From Candidatus Enterosoma merdigallinarum (GTDB lineage Bacteria; Bacillota_I; Bacilli_A; RFN20; CAG-288), in the NCBI GenBank assembly GCA_018714385.1, contig DVNL01000007.1, positions 219,657 to 283,656 of the forward strand: a stretch of DNA of 64,000 bases, read 5' to 3'. The translations under genes were made by a program, and so were the position numbers. Each line of letters starts with the position of its first letter. The first letter of the stretch is position 1. Below the pieces are notes generated by a model. It was not told the DNA's origin. It saw only the letters and a program-made list of their open reading frames with translations, and ran no database searches. Below, one piece after another: positions 51,971 through 60,697 of this stretch.

Positions 51971-53863
51971 ATGCTCATAGACAAGACGAAGGACAGCTAT
52001 GATGTCATCGTCGTCGGGGGAGGACACGCCGGCGTCGAGGCGGCCTGTGCCGCTTCGGCGATGGGCATGTCTACTCTTTTGCTTTGCTTGAATTTCGCGA
52101 TGGTCTCCAATATGCCCTGCAATCCGTCGATCGGCGGTTCGGCAAAGGGAATCGTCGTCCGGGAGATCGACGCTTTGGGAGGCATCATGGGCAAGATGGC
52201 CGACATGAAAGGCAGCCTTCTTCAGATGAAGGTCCTCAACACGTCCAAGGGACCTGGCGTCCGCTGCCTGAGAGCCCAGGAGGACAAAAGAGGCTATCCC
52301 AGAAACGTCCAGAACTATCTTCTGACAATCCCGGGATTGGATATCCTCGAAGCCGAATGTACCGGGATCCTGACAGAGCAGGGACATGCGTCGGGCATCT
52401 CTTTGTCGGACGGAAGGCACATCTTCTCGAAGGCCGTCGTTCTGTCCACCGGGACGCATATGGAATCCGTCATTCTCCGTGGGCATGTTGTCAAAGAGGA
52501 GGGCCCCGACGGCGAGAGGGCAAGCCACGGCCTTTCTTCCTCCTTGCGGTCTTTGGGTATTTCCCTTCTCCGCCTGAAGACCGGGACGCCTCCCAGGCTG
52601 GATCCGGCCACCATCGATTATTCGGGGATGGAGATCGAGCTTGGCACGCCGGGAAGGCATGCTTTCTCCTACGACACGACGGAATTCATGGACGTCAAGG
52701 ACATGGTCTCCTGCCACCTGTGCTATACAAACGAGAGAACGCACCAGATCATCCGCGACCACCTTCAGGAATCGGCCATGTACGGCGGTGTCGTCAAAGG
52801 CGTCGGCCCGCGTTATTGTCCCTCTATCGAGGACAAGATCGTGCGCTTCAAGGACAAGCCGCGACATCAATTGTTCCTGGAGCCGGAGAGTCTCGAATTC
52901 GAGTCGATCTATCTTCAGGGCTTTTCCACCTCGATGCCCGAAAGAGTCCAGGAGGAGATGGTCCATTCCTTGAAGGGACTGGAAAAGGCCCGTTTCCTGA
53001 AATATGCCTATGCGATAGAATACGATGCCGTCGATCCTCTCCAGCTCGACCATACCTTGATGGTGCGCTCCGTGCCCGGCCTTTACGTCTGCGGACAGAT
53101 CGCATGTACCTCCGGCTACGAAGAGGCGGCCGCATTGGGATTGATGGCGGGCATCAACGCTTCCCTCCGCATCAAGGGGGAAGAGAGCCTTGTCCTGAAG
53201 AGGGAAGAAGCCTATATCGGCATCATGATCGACGACCTTGTCACGAAGGGGACGAAGGAACCCTACAGGCTCTTGAGTTCGAGGAGCGAGTTCCGTCTCC
53301 TCACACGAAGCGACAATGCCGACGAGAGGCTCATCGAGCACGGGAGAAGGGTCGGCCTTCTTTCTCTGGAACGCTATCAAAGGCTCAAGAAGCGTCTTGA
53401 AAGGATAGAGGAAGGAAAGGCTCTTCTAAGGAGTCGGCATATCGGAAACGACGCTCGCGTCAGGGACTATCTGACCGGTTTGGGCTTTCCCCAACCCAAT
53501 GGCGCCGACAGTCTTGAAGACGTCCTGAGAAGACAGAAAGTGACCTATGCCGGATTGGCGGATGCCCTTGGCGATCTGCCATATCTTGACGCCGAGGAGC
53601 AGTTCAAGCTCGAGACCGATGTCAAATATGAAGGCTATATCAAGGCGCAAATCCGTCTTGCGAACATAAGAAAAGAAATGGAAGGCCTCACTTTGCCTGA
53701 CGATCTCGATTATTTGCGGATGGATGGGCTGTCACTGGAGAGTCGGGAGAAACTCGATCGGCTGCGGCCGAAGACATTGGGCGAGGCCAGTCGCATCCAA
53801 AACGTCCACCCGTCCGACATCGACGTTCTTTCCTTCTACGTCCGGCACAAGAAGAACGGCTAG
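51971..53863 (+). CDS. mnmG: tRNA uridine-34 carboxymethylaminomethyl-modifying FAD enzyme MnmG
   Basis: 630 residues, normal length. The FAD site is VVGGGHAGVEAA, family motifs are NPSIGGSAKGIVVREIDALGG, LRLKTGTPPR, GPRYCPSIEDKIVRF and SGYEEAAALGLMAGINA. With MnmE, absent here, it modifies wobble uridines. It starts 4 nt after sufB, so it is in the suf operon. Its end overlaps the convergent GNAT gene by 4 nt. Confidence 0.97.
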   Translation: MLIDKTKDSYDVIVVGGGHAGVEAACAASAMGMSTLLLCLNFAMVSNMPCNPSIGGSAKGIVVREIDALGGIMGKMADMKGSLLQMKVLNTSKGPGVRCLRAQEDKRGYPRNVQNYLLTIPGLDILEAECTGILTEQGHASGISLSDGRHIFSKAVVLSTGTHMESVILRGHVVKEEGPDGERASHGLSSSLRSLGISLLRLKTGTPPRLDPATIDYSGMEIELGTPGRHAFSYDTTEFMDVKDMVSCHLCYTNERTHQIIRDHLQESAMYGGVVKGVGPRYCPSIEDKIVRFKDKPRHQLFLEPESLEFESIYLQGFSTSMPERVQEEMVHSLKGLEKARFLKYAYAIEYDAVDPLQLDHTLMVRSVPGLYVCGQIACTSGYEEAAALGLMAGINASLRIKGEESLVLKREEAYIGIMIDDLVTKGTKEPYRLLSSRSEFRLLTRSDNADERLIEHGRRVGLLSLERYQRLKKRLERIEEGKALLRSRHIGNDARVRDYLTGLGFPQPNGADSLEDVLRRQKVTYAGLADALGDLPYLDAEEQFKLETDVKYEGYIKAQIRLANIRKEMEGLTLPDDLDYLRMDGLSLESREKLDRLRPKTLGEASRIQNVHPSDIDVLSFYVRHKKNG

Positions 53864-54360
53864 CGGATGCTTCCGTAGAGGGAGTAGAGGACGTAGGGGG
53901 TATTGTCCATCTGATAGATGTCGTTATGGAAGCCGAGCTTCTTCAAGAGGCGCCGGCTTTTTTCGTTTTCCCGGTCCACGATGGCCTCGACGTTGATGTC
54001 GGGGAAGTCTCTATCGAGTTTCTTGAGAAGGGCGGAGAGGATTTCGAAGGCATAGCCCTTCCCCTGTCTTTCCTTGCGGATGAAATATCCCAGAAGAAAG
54101 CAGTCCGCCTTCTTCTCGAGATAGACCTCGCCGACGAGGCGGTCGCTTTTCAGGAAGCTGACGGCGTAATGGTAGCCTCCCGAATCCAGCGGGGTTCTGC
54201 CGAGGCTTTTTCCGATGAGAAGGGAGACATCGCCGTCCTCCGTCTTTCCCCAATGCATGGCGTTTTTGACATCAGGGTCATTGTAGAGACGACAAAGCTC
54301 TTCCTTTTCCTCGGGAAGGAAGTTTCGCATCCGCAGCCTTTTCGTGGTCAGTATCTCCAT
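53860..54360 (-). CDS. GNAT-family N-acetyltransferase
   Basis: 166 residues from the ATG at 54360-54358, which overlaps the stop of the upstream gene (TGATG). The pattern LTTKRLRMRNFLPEEKEEL is the RimJ/RimL-type start, and the acetyl-CoA loop is IRKERQGKGYAFEI, followed by VDRENEKSRRLLKKLGF. Substrate unknown. It is the second gene after the OST-HTH protein. Confidence 0.88.
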   Translation of the reverse strand: MEILTTKRLRMRNFLPEEKEELCRLYNDPDVKNAMHWGKTEDGDVSLLIGKSLGRTPLDSGGYHYAVSFLKSDRLVGEVYLEKKADCFLLGYFIRKERQGKGYAFEILSALLKKLDRDFPDINVEAIVDRENEKSRRLLKKLGFHNDIYQMDNTPYVLYSLYGSIR

Positions 54361-56228
54361 CAGTCCTCGATTTCCTCGGCCTTGAGATAGGTGTTCTGGA
54401 GAGGGGAGATGAGGCGGGAGTTGACGTAGCATTGCTTGAGCGTCAGTATCGTCTGGCCCTGGTAGTTTCCGCTGGGCATCTTCTCGATGAGAAGGACGGC
54501 ATCGACCTTGCCGTGGTTCCTTCCGAAGGACAGGGGGACCATGAAAGAAAGGACATTTCTGGTCGGGAAGAAGGAGGGGAGGACCATCCTGTAATCATAG
54601 CGAAGCATCGAGAGGCCTTTGCTGATTGCCATCTCCAAGGATGTCCTCAAAAGATTGTAGAAAAGGTCGTCGTTCTGAAGCTTCTCGCTCAGGTTGGCAT
54701 AGAGCCTCTGAATCTTGAAGGGATTTTTTTCTTTTTCGATCTGGTCGACGATCTTCCGGCAGCCCTCGAAGGGGGCGGCGATATTGGCTAAGAAGGACAG
54801 GGGGAGCCTGTCGAGATTGTCCAGAAGGATATGGCGATAGTCGGTATGTATCTGCATGTTATCCTTCGGGAGCAGATCGGAGGGATCGTCGATGTAGGTC
54901 GCCTTGGCCGGAAGGGGAGAGAAACGTTCGACGACGATCTTTCCGAGTCCCTGGGATCCGGCGACGGTGAAACCTTGGAAGAGATAGTCTTCCTTGACCG
55001 TCTTGGATCGGTTGAGGATCAAGACGGCGTAGATGGGATCGTAGTCTTCCGTCACGAGCCCGGTATTGAAGGAGACGAACCCAGAAGCCTCGTCGACCAT
55101 GATCTTCTTCTGGCTCACGAGCCGATAGAAAGTGTATTGGAGGAAGATCTTCAGGATGATGTGCTTGTCTTTGCTTCCTTTGTAGCACCAACTCTCCGCC
55201 TTGGCCATTTTCGCCAGGGTGGCGATGCTCTCTTCATAGTCGCTAAAGTGGACCATCTGCCGCAGGTAGTCTTTGGGCTTGTCCTTGTCGACTCCGACGA
55301 AATTGAGGAAGTAGGCATAGCCGGTCTGGGAGTCGGCCTTGCGGATCGCGCCGATGAGGGTCTCGCCGTTCCGGTTGAGGAAAGAGAGGGGGAAGACGAT
55401 TCCTTCCGGGCGTCTTTCGACCTGCCTATTGGACAGGGCGGAAGCATAGTCCTTCTGAAGCCTTCCGACGATCGTCTTGTCGTCCAGGCCGAGGGCGGCC
55501 ATCTCCTTCAGGGAGAGAAGGAGCTTGTCCGGGACGAAGAAGTTTTCGCTGCCGTCCTCTTTCTTTTCGACTTTCGCACGGATCGTCTCTTTCTTCACGG
55601 CCTTGACGGAGGACCGGGCTTTCTTGGCAGGGACGGGGATGAGCTTGTCGGTCGTCTTCAGGATGTCCGCCTTGGTCTTCTGCGGTCTTTCCGGCTTCGT
55701 TTCCTTGAGACGGATCCAAGGCTGCATGACACCGTTCATCTCGACATTGCGCACTTCAAACTCTTCCGGCATGGAAAGGAAGAGATTCTTCATCTTGCCG
55801 AAGCCGAAGGCATGGCAATCGATTCCGTCGTCGCGCAATGTCTTGCTGATCGTCGCAAGGGGGTATTCCTTGTCCTTTTGATAACGTCCCTTTTCAAGGG
55901 CCTTGCGGATAGCCGCCTTGAGATCCGGCTTTTCTTTCTTTCCTTCCGTCTTTTTCGGCTTCGTCTCTTTTTGGGGAGGCGTCTCGACATAGTCGTGAAG
56001 GGTCACGTCGGGATCCTTCTTCTTCGCAGTGCCGGGGGATTTGCCAAGAGCGAGGAATTCCTGAAGGTCCTCGAGGAGGGACCTCATGTTTCGATAACCG
56101 AATTCCGCATAGCTCAGCCCATTGTTCTCCAGGTAGGCCTGGACGTCTTTCATCGGGATGGCCTTCTTCTTGGGAAATTCCGAGCAAAGCAGGGCATAGA
56201 TGTCCAGTTTGTTCTGTTTGGTCAGCAT
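54360..56228 (-). CDS. OST-HTH/LOTUS-type protein with a DUF3825-like domain
   Basis: 622 residues. Two N-terminal segments of similar pattern look like winged-helix OST-HTH/LOTUS domains: about 5-60 (YLENNGLSYAEFGYRNMRSLLEDL) and 100-165 (LRDDGIDCHAFGFGKMKNLFLSM). A basic linker (190-240) precedes a large C-terminal domain (about 330-600) with GFVSFNTGLVTEDYDPIYAVL, resembling DUF3825. Such architectures are predicted to bind RNA; experimental function is, to my knowledge, poorly known. It has its own promoter (TATAAT near 56262-56267) and ribosome site AAAAGGAAA. The domain calls are from memory of patterns, not a search. Confidence 0.72.
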   Translation of the reverse strand: MLTKQNKLDIYALLCSEFPKKKAIPMKDVQAYLENNGLSYAEFGYRNMRSLLEDLQEFLALGKSPGTAKKKDPDVTLHDYVETPPQKETKPKKTEGKKEKPDLKAAIRKALEKGRYQKDKEYPLATISKTLRDDGIDCHAFGFGKMKNLFLSMPEEFEVRNVEMNGVMQPWIRLKETKPERPQKTKADILKTTDKLIPVPAKKARSSVKAVKKETIRAKVEKKEDGSENFFVPDKLLLSLKEMAALGLDDKTIVGRLQKDYASALSNRQVERRPEGIVFPLSFLNRNGETLIGAIRKADSQTGYAYFLNFVGVDKDKPKDYLRQMVHFSDYEESIATLAKMAKAESWCYKGSKDKHIILKIFLQYTFYRLVSQKKIMVDEASGFVSFNTGLVTEDYDPIYAVLILNRSKTVKEDYLFQGFTVAGSQGLGKIVVERFSPLPAKATYIDDPSDLLPKDNMQIHTDYRHILLDNLDRLPLSFLANIAAPFEGCRKIVDQIEKEKNPFKIQRLYANLSEKLQNDDLFYNLLRTSLEMAISKGLSMLRYDYRMVLPSFFPTRNVLSFMVPLSFGRNHGKVDAVLLIEKMPSGNYQGQTILTLKQCYVNSRLISPLQNTYLKAEEIED

Positions 56229-56316
56229 GGAGTTTCCTTTTCTGGTTGCAGGGCAACCGATTTATTATAGCTTCTTCCGGCCCCGATTTCATCTTTCGAG
56301 GCCGGGAAGGGAAAGC

Positions 56317-56904
56317 CTATTCGGCGAGAAAGACCGCCTGCACGTGGCTTTGGATGCTGCTCTCGTGCTCGGGGCTTGTGATCGCCTTGGCCGAGCGGAG
56401 CATCACGGGGCCTTGCTGGTAGTCCTCGCTGGTCACCTCTTCGACGCCGACGATATGCAGGGAGAGGGACTCGGCGATGGTCTCTGCCATCTCTCTTGCT
56501 TTCTGTATCGCCATGTCCAGGGCGAGCTTCTTGGCCTCGTCGGGGTCGCTCAAGGCATAGGAATGGACGTAGGAGACGCGGTCTTTGAGGCAGAGGAGGG
56601 CTTTTTCGATTTTCTCCTCGCTCCCCATGGCTCCGACGATCCGGTAGCCCAAAGTATAGCTCATGCCCGTCTTTGTCCTTTTTCCGTCGATGCTCTCGTA
56701 TTCTTCGCCGACCCTGTCCGTCTCCAGAAGAATCCTTTCGAGGTCGATGTCGGAAAGGGCGGAAAGAAGGGCCTCCTGGTCTGCCTTCTTGCCACGAAGG
56801 CAGCTTTCTTCGTCATCGCCTCGTCCGTGGATGGTCACACGCGTCAAAAGCGTGTCGCTTTCGACTTTGACGGAGACTTGCTTGTCGATCCGAATTCGTG
56901 TCAT
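56317..56904 (-). CDS. SIMPL-domain (DUF541) protein without signal peptide
   Basis: 195 residues. The pattern of a SIMPL domain is visible: an N-terminal beta region (VESDTLLTRVTIHG), then YTLGYRIVG, and the conserved helix AKKLALDMAIQKAREMAETIAESL. Most relatives carry a signal peptide or lie in the outer layers; this one starts directly with charged sequence, so it should be cytosolic. Function unknown. Ribosome site GGAGG before the ATG at 56904. Confidence 0.8.
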   Translation of the reverse strand: MTRIRIDKQVSVKVESDTLLTRVTIHGRGDDEESCLRGKKADQEALLSALSDIDLERILLETDRVGEEYESIDGKRTKTGMSYTLGYRIVGAMGSEEKIEKALLCLKDRVSYVHSYALSDPDEAKKLALDMAIQKAREMAETIAESLSLHIVGVEEVTSEDYQQGPVMLRSAKAITSPEHESSIQSHVQAVFLAE

Positions 56905-56980
56905 GCCGTTATCCTCCGATTCGATTATAAGCCCGAGAACGCTTCGTTTCTGCTAAAATCTTCTGTCGGAGGGCTTTTCC

Positions 56981-57475
56981 ATGAAGGCAATGGCACTTGG
57001 CGACACCCATGGCGATACGATCTACCTGAGGATGGCGCTGGACATTTTCGAGAAAGAAAAGTTCGACAGGCTTTATCTGACGGGGGACTTGCTTCCGGAC
57101 TCAGCCAGGCTGCTCGACTCTTTTGCCGATAAGATCGTCGCCGTCAGCGGCAATTGCGACGCCTACTTCCAGACGGAGCGATACGTCCATTTCCCGATGC
57201 CGACAATCAACTACACCGGCTTCAACGGCAAGACCGTCGTCCTTACGCACGGGCATTTCTACGATGCCTATTCCGTTCCCGTGGATTACGATATCCTGAT
57301 CCTTGGCCACAGCCATGTCGGTCGGCTGGACAACTATGCAGGGAAGCTTGTCCTCAATCCGGGGTCTTTGGCCCAACCTCGCAACGGGGAAAGATCGTTC
57401 CTCAAATTGACGGAAAAGACGATCGGACTCTACTCGATCGAGACAGGCGGCCTTCTAAGGAAGGTCGACCTCTAG
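56981..57475 (+). CDS. YfcE/MJ0936-family metallophosphodiesterase, copy 1
   Basis: 164 residues. Calcineurin-like motifs: GDTHGD, GDLLPD, SGNCD, LTHGH and LGHSHVGR. The family hydrolyses small phosphodiesters in vitro; the natural substrate is unknown. Ribosome site CGGAGGG; a TAAAAT hexamer lies upstream. Confidence 0.9.
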   Translation: MKAMALGDTHGDTIYLRMALDIFEKEKFDRLYLTGDLLPDSARLLDSFADKIVAVSGNCDAYFQTERYVHFPMPTINYTGFNGKTVVLTHGHFYDAYSVPVDYDILILGHSHVGRLDNYAGKLVLNPGSLAQPRNGERSFLKLTEKTIGLYSIETGGLLRKVDL

Positions 57476-57488
57476 AAAGGAGACGAGA

Positions 57489-58025
57489 ATGCTTTTTTAT
57501 ATCGGTTCGGATATCCACGGCTCTCTTCCCTATGCCAAACGATTTATCGAAAAGGCATTGGAGGACAAAGCCGACCGCATCATCCTTCTGGGCGATCTTT
57601 ATTACAATGGTGCCAGAAACGATCCGCCTGAAGGCTATGCGCCGAAGGAAGTCGTCAAGCTTCTGAATTCGGTCTCGGACAGGATCCTTGCCGTGAAGGG
57701 AAATTGCGAGAGCGAGGTGGATCAGATGGTCAGCGACTTTTTGATCGGCGAATCCCTGTCGCTTTTCGCCTTCGGAAAAGCGATGACATGTGTCCATGGC
57801 CACCATTTCTCCTTCGACAATCTCCCCAAGAATCCTGGCGACGTCTTCTTCCAGGGACATAGCCATATTTCGAGGCTAGAGAAAAAGGGAGAACTCATCC
57901 TTGCCAATCCGGGATCCCTTTCTCTCCCCAAGGACGGACGTCGCTCCTACATGACGATGGACGAGAAGGGGATAGCTTTACGAGACCTTCTCGACGGGAA
58001 TCTTGTCTCGAGCCTCGTCTTCTAG
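57489..58025 (+). CDS. YfcE-family metallophosphodiesterase, copy 2
   Basis: 178 residues. Motifs SDIHGS, GDLYYNGARND, KGNCESEVD, CVHGHH and QGHSHISR. The segment RNDPPEGYAPKEVVKLLN is the characteristic YfcE insertion missing in copy 1, so the two are diverged tandem homologues 13 nt apart. The last 48 nt overlap the convergent VTT-GNAT gene. Confidence 0.9.
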   Translation: MLFYIGSDIHGSLPYAKRFIEKALEDKADRIILLGDLYYNGARNDPPEGYAPKEVVKLLNSVSDRILAVKGNCESEVDQMVSDFLIGESLSLFAFGKAMTCVHGHHFSFDNLPKNPGDVFFQGHSHISRLEKKGELILANPGSLSLPKDGRRSYMTMDEKGIALRDLLDGNLVSSLVF

Positions 58026-59267
58026 ATATTCGTAGGCATAGAAATCGCCTCCGCAGCCGGGGATGTGAAACAGGCCGACTTTTTGGAATCCCTCCCTTTC
58101 AAGAAGGGCGATCATCCGCGGATTGTTTTCGTTGGTGTCGGTCCGGATGTTGTGGTGTCTTTTCTTGATGGCGGCAAGGCATCGTCTTCCTCCGCCCGGG
58201 ACGCTCGACGTGAAGCGATGGATCGTGAAGTAGTCTTCGCTGCCGCGGAAGGCACCTTCTTTCAACTGCTCATAGAAGGGTTCGCCGTCTTCGATGAGGG
58301 AAAAACAGGCGACGGGAACGCCATCTTTATACAGGGCATAGAGATAGCCGTCGAGATAGTCCTCCTTGGCTTCCTTGATGGTCGGGTAGGTTTCGTTCCA
58401 TTGGCAGGTGTTGCCCTTTTCGAGCATGCTCTTTCGTCCTTTTTCATAGAGATCGGCGATGGCAGGGAGATCTTTCTTTCTTGCCTTCCTCACCTCCCAG
58501 AGGCTTTTCGCCCTCAATCCGGAGACGAGAAGGAAGAGCCTTCCCTCCTCCCTGTAGCGGAGGTGCCGATAATAGAGATAGGACAAGAAAGATAGGAGGG
58601 CGAGAAGAAGGAGGAAGAGGAAGACCACCAGGCACCACGTCCCGATGGAAAAGCTGGAATAGTCGAAGAAGTCGGTTCCGAGGACGCACATGAAGAGGAC
58701 CCCGAAGTTGCGGAAGACGACGGAGCAAACGAAATTGTAGAGGAAGGACATGTCCGTCATGCCCGCGATAAGGCACAGGGTGTCATCCGGAAAGAAAGGA
58801 AGAGTGTACATCATCGGGATGACGGCTTTCCCGCCGAGGGTGAGATAGCGCTGGAATTTCTCGGTGTTCTCTTTCCCGGCGATCCATTCTACGATTCTTT
58901 TCCCGCCCAATCGTCCGATGAGGAACATCAAGGAGGAAGTCAGGACGACCGTCGTGGCGCAAAGACCGAAAGTGATGGCCATGTCCGTCGGCGTCTTGTA
59001 GTTGAAGAGCATGTTGGCCAGGGCGATGGTGAACATGGAGGAAATTCCCGGGATGATATTGATGAGCGGGGCGATGACAAGGTAGAGGACGTAAGAGAGG
59101 GCCCTATTCTCCTTGGTCCATTTCTGGAAGAACTCGGTCAGCTCGCCTTCCCCCAGGAACAGGTTGGAGAGATAGGCAAGGAGGATGACGGCGAAGAGGA
59201 TGATCAGCAAGACGGACACGGCCTTGACGAGTGTCTGCACGCGCCGCCTGAGCTTCTTTTTGGCCAT
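57978..59267 (-). CDS. VTT/DedA-type membrane protein fused to a GNAT domain
   Basis: 429 residues from the ATG at 59267-59265, overlapping the purB stop (TGATG). The N-terminal ~235 residues form a TVP38/TMEM64 (VTT) membrane domain with about six helices and the re-entrant motif region (IPGISSMFTIALANMLF and TLPFFPDDTLCLIAGMT). The C-terminal ~180 residues are a GNAT acetyltransferase (VRKARKKDLPAIADLYEKG ... TNENNPRMIALLEREGFQKVG). The fusion suggests acetylation or aminoacyl transfer at the membrane (inference). Co-transcribed behind purB. Confidence 0.82.
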   Translation of the reverse strand: MAKKKLRRRVQTLVKAVSVLLIILFAVILLAYLSNLFLGEGELTEFFQKWTKENRALSYVLYLVIAPLINIIPGISSMFTIALANMLFNYKTPTDMAITFGLCATTVVLTSSLMFLIGRLGGKRIVEWIAGKENTEKFQRYLTLGGKAVIPMMYTLPFFPDDTLCLIAGMTDMSFLYNFVCSVVFRNFGVLFMCVLGTDFFDYSSFSIGTWCLVVFLFLLLLALLSFLSYLYYRHLRYREEGRLFLLVSGLRAKSLWEVRKARKKDLPAIADLYEKGRKSMLEKGNTCQWNETYPTIKEAKEDYLDGYLYALYKDGVPVACFSLIEDGEPFYEQLKEGAFRGSEDYFTIHRFTSSVPGGGRRCLAAIKKRHHNIRTDTNENNPRMIALLEREGFQKVGLFHIPGCGGDFYAYEYLEDEARDKIPVEKVS

Positions 59268-60697
59268 CAGACGTTCACCTCGATGTCGATTCCCTCCTCC
59301 ACGCTTCTTGCCAGATAGGGAAGGACTTCGTTTTCGAGGAAGGTTTCGCATTGCCTTTGGGCAAGGCCGATGAATTTTTCGGGGGAGAGGAGGGGGAGGA
59401 TGTCCGCCTCCTTGAGATGGAAGAGCGGATCCGAAATGATCCGTTCGAGCAGATCGTTCTTCTCTCCACGGGCGACTTTTTCGCTGGCTTGTCGCGACAA
59501 GACGCGAAGCCTCTCGTGAAGGACCTGTCTGTCGCCTCCTCTTTTCACCGCTTCCATGAGGATGTTCTCGCTCGCCATGAAAGGGAGGTTGCTTTCCAGG
59601 CGTGCCTTGATGACGACAGGATTGACGACAAGGCGATCCAGAAGTGTATTCAGGACGTTGAGAATGCCATCGATCCCCAAGAACATATCCGGGATGGCAA
59701 GCCTTCTGTTTGCCGAATCGTCAAGCGTTCTTTCGAAGCATTGCTCGGCAGATGTGAAATCGAAATTTATCGCATTTGCCAAGACGTATCGGGAGAGGGC
59801 GCAGATCCTTTCCGCCATCATGGGGTTTTTCTTGTAGGGCATGGCGGAGGAGCCGACCTGGTCCTTAAGCTGTCCCTCCTGGACTTCCATGAACGAGGAA
59901 GCGATGCGGAGATCCAAACTGAACTTATAGGCGGAAGAGGCGATTCCGCGAAGGGGGGAGACGAAGTAGGTATCCATCTTTCGGGTGTAAGTCTGCCCGG
60001 AGACGGGCACGCTTCTTTCGAATCCCATTTTCTCGGCGATGATTCTGTCGAGGGATTCGACCTTCTTTTCGTCGCCTTGGAAGAGATCGAGGAAGCTTGC
60101 CTGGGTCCCTGTTGCCCCTTTGCAGCCGAGGGGGAGGAGGGTGCTGAGCTGATAGTCCAGGTTTTTCAGATCTAGGAAGAACTCGTTCGCATAGAGGGAA
60201 AACCTTTTCCCTATCGTCGTGGGCTGGGCAGGCTGAAGGTGGGTATAGCCAAGGCAGGGCAGGCTTTTGTGCTTCAATGCGAAGTCGGAAAGCTTTTTCA
60301 GGGCGAGGACGAGCTTGGCGCGGACAAGACGCATGCCCTCTTGAAGGGCCAGAATATCGGCGTTGTCGTCGACATAGCAGGAAGTCGCCCCGAGATGGAT
60401 GATGCCCTTTGCTTTGGGGCAGAGAAGGCCATAGGCATAAATATTCGCCATGACATCATGGCGGACCTCTTTTTCGCGCTGGTGGATGACATCGAGGTCG
60501 ATGTCCTCGACATGGGCCTTCAATTCGTCGATCTGGTCCTGGGAAATGTTCAATCCGAGTTCCTTCTCGGCCTCGGCCAGAAGGACCCAAAGGTGGCGGA
60601 AGCGGCGCACTCTTGCCCTTTCAGAGAAAATTTCCTGCATCGCCTTGCTAGCATAACGGCTGGCAAGCGGCGAAATGAATGGATAGTTTTCAGCCAT
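59267..60697 (-). CDS. purB: Adenylosuccinate lyase
   Basis: 476 residues of the fumarase/aspartase superfamily. Signature SSAMPYKKNPMMAE with the mobile loop, plus GATSCYVDDNAD and LGYTHLQPAQPTTIGKR with the catalytic His. It acts twice in purine synthesis, on SAICAR and on adenylosuccinate. The ATG follows AGGAGG and overlaps the glycerate kinase gene by 8 nt. Confidence 0.95.
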   Translation of the reverse strand: MAENYPFISPLASRYASKAMQEIFSERARVRRFRHLWVLLAEAEKELGLNISQDQIDELKAHVEDIDLDVIHQREKEVRHDVMANIYAYGLLCPKAKGIIHLGATSCYVDDNADILALQEGMRLVRAKLVLALKKLSDFALKHKSLPCLGYTHLQPAQPTTIGKRFSLYANEFFLDLKNLDYQLSTLLPLGCKGATGTQASFLDLFQGDEKKVESLDRIIAEKMGFERSVPVSGQTYTRKMDTYFVSPLRGIASSAYKFSLDLRIASSFMEVQEGQLKDQVGSSAMPYKKNPMMAERICALSRYVLANAINFDFTSAEQCFERTLDDSANRRLAIPDMFLGIDGILNVLNTLLDRLVVNPVVIKARLESNLPFMASENILMEAVKRGGDRQVLHERLRVLSRQASEKVARGEKNDLLERIISDPLFHLKEADILPLLSPEKFIGLAQRQCETFLENEVLPYLARSVEEGIDIEVNV

